Assembly (NCBI RefSeq): GCF_022458865.1
Contig: NZ_JAJNMU010000019.1
Location: 1-64,000 of the forward strand
DNA: 64,000 nt
Source: Paenibacillus periandrae
Lineage (GTDB): Bacteria; Bacillota; Bacilli; Paenibacillales; NBRC-103111
Direction of reading: 5' to 3'
The notes below the pieces were generated by a model. It was not told the DNA's origin and did no database searches. It was given only the letters and a program-made list of their open reading frames with translations. Positions 8,004 through 16,918 of this stretch are shown one piece after another. The translations under genes and the position numbers were made by a program. Position 1 is the first letter of the stretch. The number at the start of each line of letters is the position of its first letter.

Positions 8004-10337
8004 ATGCGATGGATGACTAGACGCATGCCCAGATTAAACCGATTATTTTTTCGCATTTTGTTGTATTTTCTCTCCCTGCTGCTCCCGATTATTATTATTG
8101 GAGCGGTTTTTTATATCAATATCAGTAACCGCTTACAGGATGAATTTACCCAGAAGGTGCAAATGAATTTGCAATCGTCGGCCAATACGATCGAAATTTA
8201 TATGCGTACCATTCAGGAAACGAGCATTAACTTCTTTTATGAAAAAAGGCCGCTGCTGCTGCCTTACGACGAATACAATTTGCAGGAGCGTGTACGTATT
8301 GCGGAAATACCAGACACACTGTCCAAAATCTCCGGCAACCTCAGCGCCCTGAGTGTTAATCTGTTTTTGTTCGCGGACAATCAGAAGGTGTACACCGCAG
8401 CAGGTCTGGATGATTTTGATTATTACTTTGATAAGAGGTATTCCTTTCAGATGTACAATAAACAATTCTGGAAGCAAAAGCTGCTCACGGAAAAATCGAT
8501 TGAGATTCTTCAGGTTTCCGAGGTAAAGCTGAATAATGGTGTGCAAACAAGCGTAATTCCGCTCGTTTTTATGAATACGGTCAACGGTCATAAAGCGATT
8601 CTGGTCACAACGCTTTCGGTCGATATGCTGCAGAGGACGATTCTGAACCATGCTGTGACGCCTTCAACCTCGTTCATCCTGAGCGACCATAACGGCAATG
8701 TCATTCTAAGCAGTGACAAAAGCATGCAGGACTCCGGTATGCTTAGTGAGCTCAACGGTTATTTCGGCTCCGGCAACGCCAAATATGGCGAATTCAAGCT
8801 GGGCAGCACACATTATATCGTCAATTATATCAAGTCTGAAAGCTACGGCTGGAACTATTACGCGATGACCCCGGTATCCGATTTTAAGGAGCAGATCAAC
8901 TATTTTGTAACTTTAATTGTGACGATCTGTTTCGTTCTGGTTGTGGTGGGCATCCTGTTTTCATTCATTTTCACCTTTAACCTGTACAATCCGATTCAAC
9001 GCATCCGTGATATTTTAATGAGCAAGAGTGAGCTTGCAGAAGAACCGACAGGCCGAGCGGGGACGGCCAACGAGTTCGAGCAGATCGGCAGAGGTATTCA
9101 TCAATTGATCGAATATAACCACAAATTCAAAAATGAGCTTGAGCTCAAGTCCACGGAATACATGGATCAATCGCTGCTGAATTATGTACAGGGCAGTACA
9201 GCAATCAATGAGAAGGAGCTTCATAAAATGCTGGCCGAGCAGGTTCAGTTCATTCATCCGGCATACATGTGCTGTTACATCCAGTTTGGGTTGAAGCCGG
9301 CTTTTTATGATGATATTCAGGATACGGAACGGCTGATTATTTTGGATAAGCTCAAGAAGATCGTATGGGGGCTGATCCAGCCGCATGTGAACGCCTATAT
9401 TTTGGAGGAGCGGGAGTGTCTGTATACTTGCGCCATCAATGTGCGGGACATGAAGGACAGTTTGCAGCAGGTCAAGGACGGGCTGAAGCAGCTGCTGGAT
9501 ACGTTCCGTTATGATTCGCAGTATTGCTACATTCATATCGGCATAGGAACCGTTCATACCGGGATGCAGGGACTGGTCAAATCTTATACGGATGCGGTGC
9601 ATGCCTTGGAGGCAGTGGACCCGCAGAAGGATTTTCAAATGATCGATGCGCAGCAGCTGCCGCCTGCGGTTACGCAGTATGCGTATTCCTTCATTGATGA
9701 GAACATGATCCTCAACTACCTGAAGACACGGAATCTTGAAAGTCTGACGAACAAAATCGATGAACTGCTTCACAAGAATAGATTGAACGCTTCACATGCT
9801 TCTGTATCTTCACTTTTATCGGCTATTTACTATACGGGATGCCGCTTTCTGGGGGAAAACGGTTTGAATGCACATGATTTGATTACGGAGCAGGAGCATG
9901 CGGCATTGGATAAAAAGTCTGATCTTTATTTGGGGGTTGAAGAAAAGAAACGGCTGCTGCTTCATTTTTTTGAGAACGTAATTGAGTATACCGAGGATCA
10001 GGAGCAGGGAAAATCCAGTTCGCTCGCCGCAATGATCAAGCACTATATTGAGGACAATTATCATCATGATTTGTATTTGGAGAAAATAGCTAATGAAATG
10101 GGGGTTTCCACGAAATATATTTCGCGGGCATTCCATGAAAAAACAGGCGTTCATCTCTCGACGTACATCAGTCAATTCCGCATGACCAAAGCCAAGGAGC
10201 TGCTGCTGTCAACGAATTGGACGATCAGCGACATCTCGCAGAAGGTTGGCATTTACAGCAGAACGACCTTTATTCGCCTGTTCAAAAAGCATGAGGGCAT
10301 AACCCCGCACCATTATCGGACACTTCACAAAAAATAG
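8004..10337 (+). CDS. Membrane-anchored AraC-family regulator with extracytoplasmic sensor
   Basis: A 777-residue single-protein sensor-regulator. A membrane helix near residues 12-37 is followed by an extracytoplasmic Cache-like region to about residue 290, a second helix near 295-325, a linker region, and an AraC-type double helix-turn-helix over the last 100 residues (IANEMGVSTKYISRAFHEKT and ISDISQKVGIYSRTTFIRLF). The start chosen is the ATG at 8004, with GGAGGGG nine bases upstream, rather than an in-frame ATG 33 bases earlier. Such proteins in Paenibacillus usually control the adjacent sugar transport operon in response to extracellular sugar; here the target would be the genes from 1890 onward. 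Confidence 0.88.
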   Translation: MRWMTRRMPRLNRLFFRILLYFLSLLLPIIIIGAVFYINISNRLQDEFTQKVQMNLQSSANTIEIYMRTIQETSINFFYEKRPLLLPYDEYNLQERVRIAEIPDTLSKISGNLSALSVNLFLFADNQKVYTAAGLDDFDYYFDKRYSFQMYNKQFWKQKLLTEKSIEILQVSEVKLNNGVQTSVIPLVFMNTVNGHKAILVTTLSVDMLQRTILNHAVTPSTSFILSDHNGNVILSSDKSMQDSGMLSELNGYFGSGNAKYGEFKLGSTHYIVNYIKSESYGWNYYAMTPVSDFKEQINYFVTLIVTICFVLVVVGILFSFIFTFNLYNPIQRIRDILMSKSELAEEPTGRAGTANEFEQIGRGIHQLIEYNHKFKNELELKSTEYMDQSLLNYVQGSTAINEKELHKMLAEQVQFIHPAYMCCYIQFGLKPAFYDDIQDTERLIILDKLKKIVWGLIQPHVNAYILEERECLYTCAINVRDMKDSLQQVKDGLKQLLDTFRYDSQYCYIHIGIGTVHTGMQGLVKSYTDAVHALEAVDPQKDFQMIDAQQLPPAVTQYAYSFIDENMILNYLKTRNLESLTNKIDELLHKNRLNASHASVSSLLSAIYYTGCRFLGENGLNAHDLITEQEHAALDKKSDLYLGVEEKKRLLLHFFENVIEYTEDQEQGKSSSLAAMIKHYIEDNYHHDLYLEKIANEMGVSTKYISRAFHEKTGVHLSTYISQFRMTKAKELLLSTNWTISDISQKVGIYSRTTFIRLFKKHEGITPHHYRTLHKK

Positions 10338-10366
10338 CGGAGTTATGAGTAGTTGTTGTAACCTTT

Positions 10367-11182
10367 TTATTGAACCGATTCGTAGCCAATAAATGCTTCA
10401 CGGACACGGCTCCAGAAAGGGAACGGACGAAAACGTGCGAACTTGACCTTTTTGCCTGCCGCTACCATGCTTCTGATCGATAAAATATCATTGCGCTGGG
10501 TATACACATGATCGAGTGAAAGCAGTATATTTTGGCTCGCCCGAGGGTAAATATCGCAGTGATGATGCTTCGGCAAAATAATGGCAGACCCCAACGTACG
10601 ATACACACGGTTGTTGATCGACGCAATCTCGGCAATCTGAATAGCATCCAGAGAAGGGTGGACAATAGCTCCGCCCAAGCTTTTATTATACGCCGTGCTG
10701 CCTGCTGGGGTCGAAATACAGATGCCGTCTCCACGGAAGGTTTCCAACGGTTCGTCATTGATATGCAGCTGAGCGGTCAGTGTAGCGTCAATGCCCTTCA
10801 ACGTGAATTCGTTCAGCGCCAGCTGCGTTTCGATTCCAAGAGGAGTCGTAATCTGGATTTCTACCAACGGATATTTGACGATACGAAGATCGTTTTGCTC
10901 CGCACTTTGGCCAATCAGCTCGGCTAATAATTCGACCTCGTCCGGCTTCCAATCGGCAAAAAAACCAAGCCTGCCCGTATGTATACCTACAAATGCCGTC
11001 GTTTCCAATTGATCCTTATATTGATGAAAAGCGTGGAGAAGAGTACCGTCGCCTCCGATAGAGAGCACCAGATCAGGATTTTTCTCTTCATGAACAAGGT
11101 CATATTTCTCGACCAATTGATGGAACGTCTGCATAAGGCGGAACGAGATATCATCACCGCGATGTATAACATTGTATTTCAA
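10367..11182 (-). CDS. nadK: NAD kinase
   Basis: A 271-residue ATP-NAD kinase that makes NADP in the cytoplasm. The signature SIGGDGTLLHAF is near residue 42 and a second diagnostic segment, STPAGSTAYNKSLGG, near residue 156. The length is normal for the Bacillota enzyme. The start is TTG, read from the AGGAGG complement at 11190-11195 with a 7-base spacer; the encoded N-terminus MKYNV matches the family. Five tandem 42-bp hairpin repeats lie directly upstream in the leader and touch the ribosome binding site, which is unusual and could couple translation of nadK to the leader. Confidence 0.95.
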   Translation of the reverse strand: MKYNVIHRGDDISFRLMQTFHQLVEKYDLVHEEKNPDLVLSIGGDGTLLHAFHQYKDQLETTAFVGIHTGRLGFFADWKPDEVELLAELIGQSAEQNDLRIVKYPLVEIQITTPLGIETQLALNEFTLKGIDATLTAQLHINDEPLETFRGDGICISTPAGSTAYNKSLGGAIVHPSLDAIQIAEIASINNRVYRTLGSAIILPKHHHCDIYPRASQNILLSLDHVYTQRNDILSIRSMVAAGKKVKFARFRPFPFWSRVREAFIGYESVQ

Positions 11183-11192
11183 ATCATTTCCT

Positions 11193-11402
11193 CCTAAGGG
11201 CTTTCCGAATGGAAAGCCGACTTCGTAAGCATATCCTAAGGGCTTTCCGAATGGAAAGCCGACTTCGTAAGCATATCCTAAGGGCTTTCCGAATGGAAAG
11301 CCGACTTCGTAAGCATATCCTAAGGGCTTTCCGAATGGAAAGCCGACTTCGTAAGCATACCCTAAGGGCTTTCCGAATGGAAAGCCGACTTCATTAGCAT
11401 TT
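11193..11402 (-). repeat. Five tandem 42-bp hairpin/micro-ORF repeats in the nadK leader
   Basis: Five head-to-tail 42-bp units start at 11193, 11235, 11277, 11319 and 11361. The first three are identical, the fourth differs at its last base, and the fifth is degenerate at its far end. Each carries an 8-bp stem with a 4-nt loop (GGCTTTCC, GAAT, GGAAAGCC on the plus strand). On the nadK strand each unit reads as a 12-codon ORF, MLTKSAFHSESP then TAG; 42 is 14 codons, so all share a frame. In the nadK-proximal unit (ORF 11194-11232) the TAG overlaps the AGGAGG of nadK. A related imperfect hairpin follows at 11417-11438. Confidence 0.9.
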
Positions 11403-11440
11403 CCTGCATATTCTATGGGCTTGTCCTAAGGGCAAGCCTT

Positions 11441-12118
11441 TTACAGCTGGGGTCGTGAGCAATATTCATTAATGAGCTGTGCTGTGGCCTCAGGGATATT
11501 ACGGAATTCAACAGCAAACCGATAGGAGTCATGGGCATAATTGGATACCCTGACGATTTCACCATGCAGTACATAGGCATGTGGATCATCAGGCAGTGTA
11601 AAGCTGAGCTCAAGAAATAAAGGATAAAATATTCGCGTATTGGTTACAAAAGAAAGTCCGCCTGCAGAGATATCATGAATAAATCCGGAAAAGGCTTCAC
11701 CTTGGTACGAAGCGGTTTTGCGTACTCCGATCACTCTACAGGTCAGAGGGGTACGGGTATCAAGCTGAATCCGGTTAGCTCTGCGATTCTGAAAGGTACG
11801 GAATTCATGAGGTGCGGATAAGGTCAGTGAGCATACAGCCTGACTTACGGATTGGTGGAGCAGTTCCACAAAAGCATAATACAAAATACCTCGTTCACGG
11901 AACGAGATTTCGATAAAACCAATATCCTGCAGCTGTTCTAGCGGGTTCCAGGTATGAAACTCTATAGTGGCGACCAGCTGTTCAGTATTGACTTGTTGCA
12001 AAGTAAAATTGTCCTCATAGCAGAAGGGCAGGCCTTCCTTGGTCTTACCTACGATAATAAGACTTATGCTCATATTGGGGACAACGATTTCCAGCGCTAA
12101 AGCTTGATCCCAATTCAT
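11441..12118 (-). CDS. PilZ domain protein, c-di-GMP receptor
   Basis: A 225-residue protein with a YcgR-like N-terminal half and a C-terminal PilZ domain. The c-di-GMP signature is visible: paired arginines in QNRRANR near residue 111, then DISAGG near residue 150. YcgR/YpfA-type proteins bind the second messenger and act on flagella or exopolysaccharide export in the cytoplasm. It is monocistronic, downstream of the glucan phosphorylase terminator on the same strand. A GGDEF cyclase that could supply the ligand lies about 6 kb away. The exact target is unknown. Confidence 0.85.
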   Translation of the reverse strand: MNWDQALALEIVVPNMSISLIIVGKTKEGLPFCYEDNFTLQQVNTEQLVATIEFHTWNPLEQLQDIGFIEISFRERGILYYAFVELLHQSVSQAVCSLTLSAPHEFRTFQNRRANRIQLDTRTPLTCRVIGVRKTASYQGEAFSGFIHDISAGGLSFVTNTRIFYPLFLELSFTLPDDPHAYVLHGEIVRVSNYAHDSYRFAVEFRNIPEATAQLINEYCSRPQL

Positions 12119-12213
12119 TCAATCACCATTAATCAGTTATTTGTGAAAACGTTAATTCCATCATAATCAATATTGGCGGATAACACAATGGCGGCAAGCG
12201 ATGAAAGTACAAA

Positions 12214-12252
12214 CGCCCCTCAGGTCAGCAGGTTAATGCCGATTGAAGGGCG
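12214..12252 (-). terminator. Terminator of the glucan phosphorylase gene
   Basis: Arms at 12214-12222 and 12244-12252 pair over nine bases, allowing one G-U pair. On the minus strand the stem is followed by TTTGTACTTT. It lies just past the stop codon of the leftward phosphorylase gene and before the PilZ gene. Confidence 0.55.
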
Positions 12253-12282
12253 ATGCAGGCGAAAATATAGGTGCTTAGCTAA

Positions 12283-14838
12283 TTAAGTTGTTGTGACCAA
12301 TGGCAGTTCAAAGGAGCTGACGAAGCTTGGGCTGATTGGTCTGATCCGTATCGTATAGTGGGTCAGATGCTGCAGATGCGAAGCAATGACAGCCTTGTAC
12401 TGGACAACACGGTTATCAAGCTCCCGGCTTGGCTCCATCTGAATCACAACGGGATACCAATCCTTGCCGCGCTGCTCATAATATACAATTTCAACGACCG
12501 TATCCTTGTACCAAATGGGTCCGAACGAGAGGGTTGCCGTTACTTCCTTCAAGCCCTGTGTCTTGTCATTGGACGCTTTGGCAGTGAATTCGGCAGATTG
12601 TCCATTGATATCATCACGAATCTCAATAAACCGGACATGGTGCCAATTGGAAATGATAAACCTTTTATAATCCGCGACCTTGGTGACCAGATCGTAGTCA
12701 TTATCCAAAAATTGCAGCGTTCGTTTGAGAGAAGGCATATAAGCTTTATTGGTATAGTCCATCACCATACGGTCGGTATTGTATATGGGAGCAAGGGTCT
12801 GAATCGATTGCTTCATCCGGTCAACCCACTTGGTAGGAAGCTTGCCTTCATTGTAATAGAGAGGAACAATTTCCTGCTCAAGCTGACGGTAGATGGATTC
12901 GGTGTTCTCAAGCTCCTGAGTATGCCAATCCGCCTCATTATTACCTTCAATGCTCCAGCCATTGGTGCCGTTATAGCCTTCTTCCCACCAGCCATCCAGT
13001 ATACTGAAGTTGATGACCCCGTTCATGGCTGCTTTCTGACCGCTGGTGCCGCTTGCCTCGTAAGGGCGGCGCGGATTGTTGAGCCATACGTCCACACCTT
13101 GAACCAGGTGACGGGCCATATTCATATCGTAATTTTCAAGCAAAATAATTTTGCCGCGAAAACGATTCATTTGGGACACACGATAAATATCACGAATCAT
13201 GTCCTGGCCAGGCTGATCAGCAGGGTGGGCTTTACCTGCAAACAGAAATTGCACCGGACGTTCGGGATCATTGACCAGCCTGTCCAAACGATCCAAATCG
13301 CTAAATATAAGATTAGCCCGTTTGTACGTGGCAAATCGGCGTGCGAAGCCGATAGTTAGCGCTCGTGCAGACAGATAGTTATGTACACCTTCAATGATCG
13401 CGGCAGGCTGGCCGTTTCTAGTAAACTGTTCACGGAGATTGCTGCGGGCAAACCGGATCATACGCTCCTTGAGCACCACATGAGTCTCCCACAAGGACTC
13501 GGCAGGAATTAGCTCTAAGGACTTCCAGAGATTGCCGCTCGTTTGATCCTCCATCCATCTTCCAGGCAGAAACCGGCTGTACAGCTCCTTCAGCTCCGGT
13601 GCGAGCCAGGTCGGCATGTGGACACCATTGGTAATATGATGGATCGGTACCTCCTGAACGCCAATGTTGTTGTGAAACGAGCGGAACATATCCCGCGACA
13701 CTTCACCGTGCAGCTTACTAACGCCATTGCGCAACGCAGCTGTATTGAGGGCAAGGTGCGTCATGTTGAACAGCTGCTTGGCTTCGTCCATACCGAGCTG
13801 CAAAAATTCTTGTCTGTGATCATTCCAGCGATTCAACAAGCTGCTGCAATAGTATTCAACCATACTTTGGGTAAACGCATCGTGGCCAGCAGGAACAGGT
13901 GTATGCGTTGTAAAAATGGAGCTGGAGCGAATCACCTCCAGGGCAATATGGAAGGGGATGCCATTATCGAGCTGCTCACGAATTCTTTCAAAAGCCTGAA
14001 AGGCTGCGTGGCCCTCATTAATATGATAAACCGCTGTTGGCAGCTCAAGTGCCCGCAGTGCCCTAACGCCTCCCATTCCAAGCAGCAGCTCCTGCGCAAT
14101 GCGAATATCCTGGTCGCCCCCATACAGCTGAGCGGTTAATTCACGATCCCAGGGACTGTTGCCTTCCACATCAGAATCGAGAAGATACACGGAATTGCGT
14201 CCAATCCGGGCTTGCCAGATTCGAAGCTGGACTGTACGGTCAGCAATGGAAACGGTGATGCTGAGCTGTTCACCGTTGTTATTGGATACGGGAAGGATGG
14301 GCAGATGGTTAAAATCATAGACGATCTGTTCAGCCTGCTGCTGGCCATCCTGATTGATTTTTTGCAAAAAGTAACCACGTTTATATAGAAGTCCAATACC
14401 GACTAACGGAATACCCAGATCGCTTGACGATTTGCAATGATCTCCAGCCAAGATGCCAAGACCACCGGAGTAAATCTGCAAGGATTCATGAAAACCGAAC
14501 TCGGCGGAAAAGTAAGCGATGCGGTGCTGGAGATGCTCGGGGTAGCTTTTTTGAAACCAGGTGGTTTCACTAAGATAGGTATCCCACTGCTGGCATACAC
14601 GCTCATATTGCTCCAGAAAAGGACGATCCTTGCTTAATTCGCTCCAAGCCTCGGAATCGGTTTCCAACAGCAGGCGTACGGGATTATGCAGAGTCTGCTC
14701 CCATCGCGTAGGATCAATAAGGGAAAATAGGGTCTTGGCCTCATCGTTCCAGCTAAACCACAAATTATAAGCAAGCTCGCTTAAACGCTCGATTTCCAGC
14801 GGCAACCCGATAGTTGAATATGGATTCTTGGTATTCAT
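12283..14838 (-). CDS. glgP: Alpha-glucan (glycogen/maltodextrin) phosphorylase
   Basis: An 851-residue phosphorylase of the alpha-glucan (Thermus/Thermotoga-type) group, which releases glucose 1-phosphate from alpha-1,4-glucans with pyridoxal phosphate. The N-terminal LAYNLWFSWNDEA segment belongs to the group-specific domain near residue 22. Near residue 595 the PLP region reads GTSGQKAAMNG with the lysine that binds the cofactor, followed by DGWWEEGYNG. An ATG start is used. The gene stands alone between ylbJ and the PilZ gene. The role is mobilising storage glucan or maltodextrins. Confidence 0.92.
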   Translation of the reverse strand: MNTKNPYSTIGLPLEIERLSELAYNLWFSWNDEAKTLFSLIDPTRWEQTLHNPVRLLLETDSEAWSELSKDRPFLEQYERVCQQWDTYLSETTWFQKSYPEHLQHRIAYFSAEFGFHESLQIYSGGLGILAGDHCKSSSDLGIPLVGIGLLYKRGYFLQKINQDGQQQAEQIVYDFNHLPILPVSNNNGEQLSITVSIADRTVQLRIWQARIGRNSVYLLDSDVEGNSPWDRELTAQLYGGDQDIRIAQELLLGMGGVRALRALELPTAVYHINEGHAAFQAFERIREQLDNGIPFHIALEVIRSSSIFTTHTPVPAGHDAFTQSMVEYYCSSLLNRWNDHRQEFLQLGMDEAKQLFNMTHLALNTAALRNGVSKLHGEVSRDMFRSFHNNIGVQEVPIHHITNGVHMPTWLAPELKELYSRFLPGRWMEDQTSGNLWKSLELIPAESLWETHVVLKERMIRFARSNLREQFTRNGQPAAIIEGVHNYLSARALTIGFARRFATYKRANLIFSDLDRLDRLVNDPERPVQFLFAGKAHPADQPGQDMIRDIYRVSQMNRFRGKIILLENYDMNMARHLVQGVDVWLNNPRRPYEASGTSGQKAAMNGVINFSILDGWWEEGYNGTNGWSIEGNNEADWHTQELENTESIYRQLEQEIVPLYYNEGKLPTKWVDRMKQSIQTLAPIYNTDRMVMDYTNKAYMPSLKRTLQFLDNDYDLVTKVADYKRFIISNWHHVRFIEIRDDINGQSAEFTAKASNDKTQGLKEVTATLSFGPIWYKDTVVEIVYYEQRGKDWYPVVIQMEPSRELDNRVVQYKAVIASHLQHLTHYTIRIRPISPSFVSSFELPLVTTT

Positions 14839-14875
14839 CGTTTAGCCTACCTTCCCAAAATTGTAATGGTATTGG

Positions 14876-16126
14876 TCATTTTAACCACTTCATACATTGT
14901 TTAACCGCAAGATGCAAAGCATAAAACATGAGCAGGCCCAAAAGCACACCTATACACGCTCCTGCTATCCATGTTAGCACAGAATTGGGCTTGGTTGGTA
15001 ATGCGGCTGTTAAACTTATCACAGGCATTGAGAGGGCTGTGGCTCCACGGAACGACTGCATGGGCTCCCATAACAGAATTACAGCAGTGGCGGCCAATAA
15101 CCCATGCACAAGTCTGGCAGTAATAAATGGAAAATAGCGCAGGTTCGTGTGATGCAAAATGGAAACGATTTGTGCATGTACAGATAATCCAGCCCATGAC
15201 AGGATAAATGCGGCGATAGCTGCCTTGTGCATCAGACTGATCGATGCGGGCGCACTGCCGGCGGCCTTGGCTCCAAGTGTGACCTCGAATAGTCCTCCAG
15301 CTACCGCTTCGGAAAGCGCGGTTGGCACACCAAATAATTGAAGCACGGCGTTAATCCCTTTATATACAATCGGCATTACCTGCATAGAGGTCATAATTTC
15401 TATGACAACAGCAAAAAACACGACAAGACCACCAATAACCATTACCATCTGCAGCGATGATTGAACGGCTTGTGTCAGCATTTCGCCAAGACTTCTTCCG
15501 TCAAGCAATCGCGCGCGATGCATGGCCTTGAAGGCGCGGGTTAAGAGTCTCCGAGAGGACGTAATGCCAGTGGCTGGAGGTGCTGCCTCCGTAATCTGCT
15601 TGGAAGCTGCGCCTCCGTGAAACCTCATGATTAAGCCAACGATGACAGCCGTACCATAATGAGCGGCAGCCAAAATACCGGCAAGGCTCGCATCGTGGAA
15701 AAATCCGACCGAAACGGCTCCGATCAGAAATATAGGATCAGACGTGGTCGTGAATGCTACAAGCCTTTCTCCTTCTTCACGGCTAATCAGCCGTTGTTCC
15801 CATAGCTGAGAGGTAAGTCTGGCAGCGACCGGATAACCGGCAGCGAAGCCCATAGCCATCACAAATCCGCCTATCCCCGGAATGCGAAACACGGGACGCA
15901 TGATCGGATCCAGCAGCATGCCGAAGAAATGGACGATACCGAGGCCGAGCATCATTTCAGAAATGACAAGAAAAGGTAATAATGCCGGAAACAAAATGTC
16001 CCACCATATCGATAAACCTTTCAGCGAGGCGTGCAGAGCTTGCGCAGGAAAGAAGAGCATGGAGACCAATAAGACAACTGCCATGACGCCAATCACGTAA
16101 TTAAACGCGAAATTGTTTACCTTCAT
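14876..16126 (-). CDS. ylbJ: Sporulation integral membrane protein YlbJ
   Basis: A 416-residue membrane protein of the YlbJ family, with about eight hydrophobic segments and two gate-like (nucleoside-recognition) halves. Recognisable stretches are LFPALLPFLVISEMMLGLG near residue 45 and GFVMAMGFAAGYPVAARLTS near residue 107. In Bacillus subtilis YlbJ is made in the mother cell under sigma E and is needed for heat-resistant spores. The ATG start is preceded by GGGAGGG. It is probably transcribed alone; no promoter was assigned with confidence. Confidence 0.9.
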   Translation of the reverse strand: MKVNNFAFNYVIGVMAVVLLVSMLFFPAQALHASLKGLSIWWDILFPALLPFLVISEMMLGLGIVHFFGMLLDPIMRPVFRIPGIGGFVMAMGFAAGYPVAARLTSQLWEQRLISREEGERLVAFTTTSDPIFLIGAVSVGFFHDASLAGILAAAHYGTAVIVGLIMRFHGGAASKQITEAAPPATGITSSRRLLTRAFKAMHRARLLDGRSLGEMLTQAVQSSLQMVMVIGGLVVFFAVVIEIMTSMQVMPIVYKGINAVLQLFGVPTALSEAVAGGLFEVTLGAKAAGSAPASISLMHKAAIAAFILSWAGLSVHAQIVSILHHTNLRYFPFITARLVHGLLAATAVILLWEPMQSFRGATALSMPVISLTAALPTKPNSVLTWIAGACIGVLLGLLMFYALHLAVKQCMKWLK

Positions 16127-16304
16127 TTAATAACCCTCCCGCTTATGAGGCTGCATCTCTTATCCATATGTAATCAAATAGGTAGACATGCCTGCAATTT
16201 GGGGACAAACTATCATAAAAAAAATACAATAGTCAGCTAAATTGCTGAATTTTCAAAAAAAATATGGTACAATTGTACTACTATGAGACTGGGAGCTGAT
16301 TCTC

Positions 16305-16400
16305 ATGATGAGCATTATTGCTGGAATTCTCGTATGTGCGTTTACTTTTGTAATCAAGGAAACCTTAATGGCTTCCAACGAAGAGGATTTGGAAAGCTAG
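16305..16400 (+). CDS. Small membrane protein, 31 residues
   Basis: A short ORF encoding 31 residues starting MMSIIAGILVCAFTFVIKE and ending in an acidic tail. GGGAG lies upstream at a good distance, and the hydrophobic first half can form one membrane helix. A TACAAT -10-like hexamer with a TGN extension lies at 16268-16273, and a strong terminator follows at 16433-16466, so it looks like a complete transcription unit. The family is not recognised. Comparison with other genomes would be needed to be sure that it is translated. Confidence 0.55.
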   Translation: MMSIIAGILVCAFTFVIKETLMASNEEDLES

Positions 16401-16432
16401 CCTACTATGCAGCGGTTCCTTATTAGGTAACG

Positions 16433-16466
16433 GATGCTAATTGCCTGGGCGTTAGCATCTTTTTTT
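16433..16466 (+). terminator. Rho-independent terminator
   Basis: GATGCTAA at 16433-16440 pairs perfectly with TTAGCATC at 16452-16459, followed by eight T. It ends the transcript of the 31-residue ORF and precedes the haemoglobin gene. Confidence 0.8.
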
Positions 16467-16505
16467 GTCTGTACATAATGACACAATAGATAGGTGAGAA
16501 GCACT

Positions 16506-16904
16506 ATGACTGAACAGCAGGATTCACAACCATCCATGACGCCATATCAAGCCATTGGAGGAGAAGCGGCCATACGCCGTCTTGTGGAAGCTTTTTATCC
16601 GTTGGTACTGGCTAATCCTTTAATTGGGCCTTTATTTCCAGCTGATATTGAACCGGTGATGGAAAAACAAATTTTGTTTTTGACTCAGTTTTTTGGAGGA
16701 CCGCCGCTCTATTCCGATCAATACGGTCATCCGATGATGCGTGCCCGGCACCTGCCTTTTGAAATCACACCGCAGCGGGCTGAGGCCTGGCTTGGCTGTA
16801 TGAAGCAGGCGATGCAACAAACAGGATTAAAGCCGGAGCTGCAATCCTTTATGCTGGAGAGGCTGAGCGGACCTGCCCACCATTTTATAAATACGAATGC
16901 ATAA
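16506..16904 (+). CDS. Truncated haemoglobin, group II (YjbI-like)
   Basis: A 132-residue truncated globin. The N-terminal YQAIGGEAAIRRLVEAFY is typical, the proximal haem histidine lies in RARHLPF near residue 81, and the conserved tryptophan of group II follows in AEAWLGCM. These proteins bind oxygen or detoxify NO and peroxide in the cytoplasm. The ATG at 16506 is chosen because GGTGAG sits seven bases upstream; an in-frame GTG at 16494 overlaps that site. The gene is 14 bases ahead of the DUF2225 gene and probably co-transcribed with it. Confidence 0.88.
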   Translation: MTEQQDSQPSMTPYQAIGGEAAIRRLVEAFYPLVLANPLIGPLFPADIEPVMEKQILFLTQFFGGPPLYSDQYGHPMMRARHLPFEITPQRAEAWLGCMKQAMQQTGLKPELQSFMLERLSGPAHHFINTNA

Positions 16905-16918
16905 AAGGAAGTGTATTT

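Noticed and set aside
9015..9773. 252-codon open frame opposite the AraC-type regulator
   Set aside because: Antisense to a well-supported gene; no ribosome binding site or domain seen.
11209..11397. Plus-strand ORF of repeated MESRLRKHILRAFR units
   Set aside because: This is simply the translation of the 42-bp hairpin repeats on the other strand; no start signal.
11193..11402. CRISPR array
   Set aside because: The units are contiguous with no variable spacers, and there are no cas genes.
12358..13359. 333-codon open frame opposite glgP
   Set aside because: Antisense to the phosphorylase PLP region; a shadow of a conserved gene.
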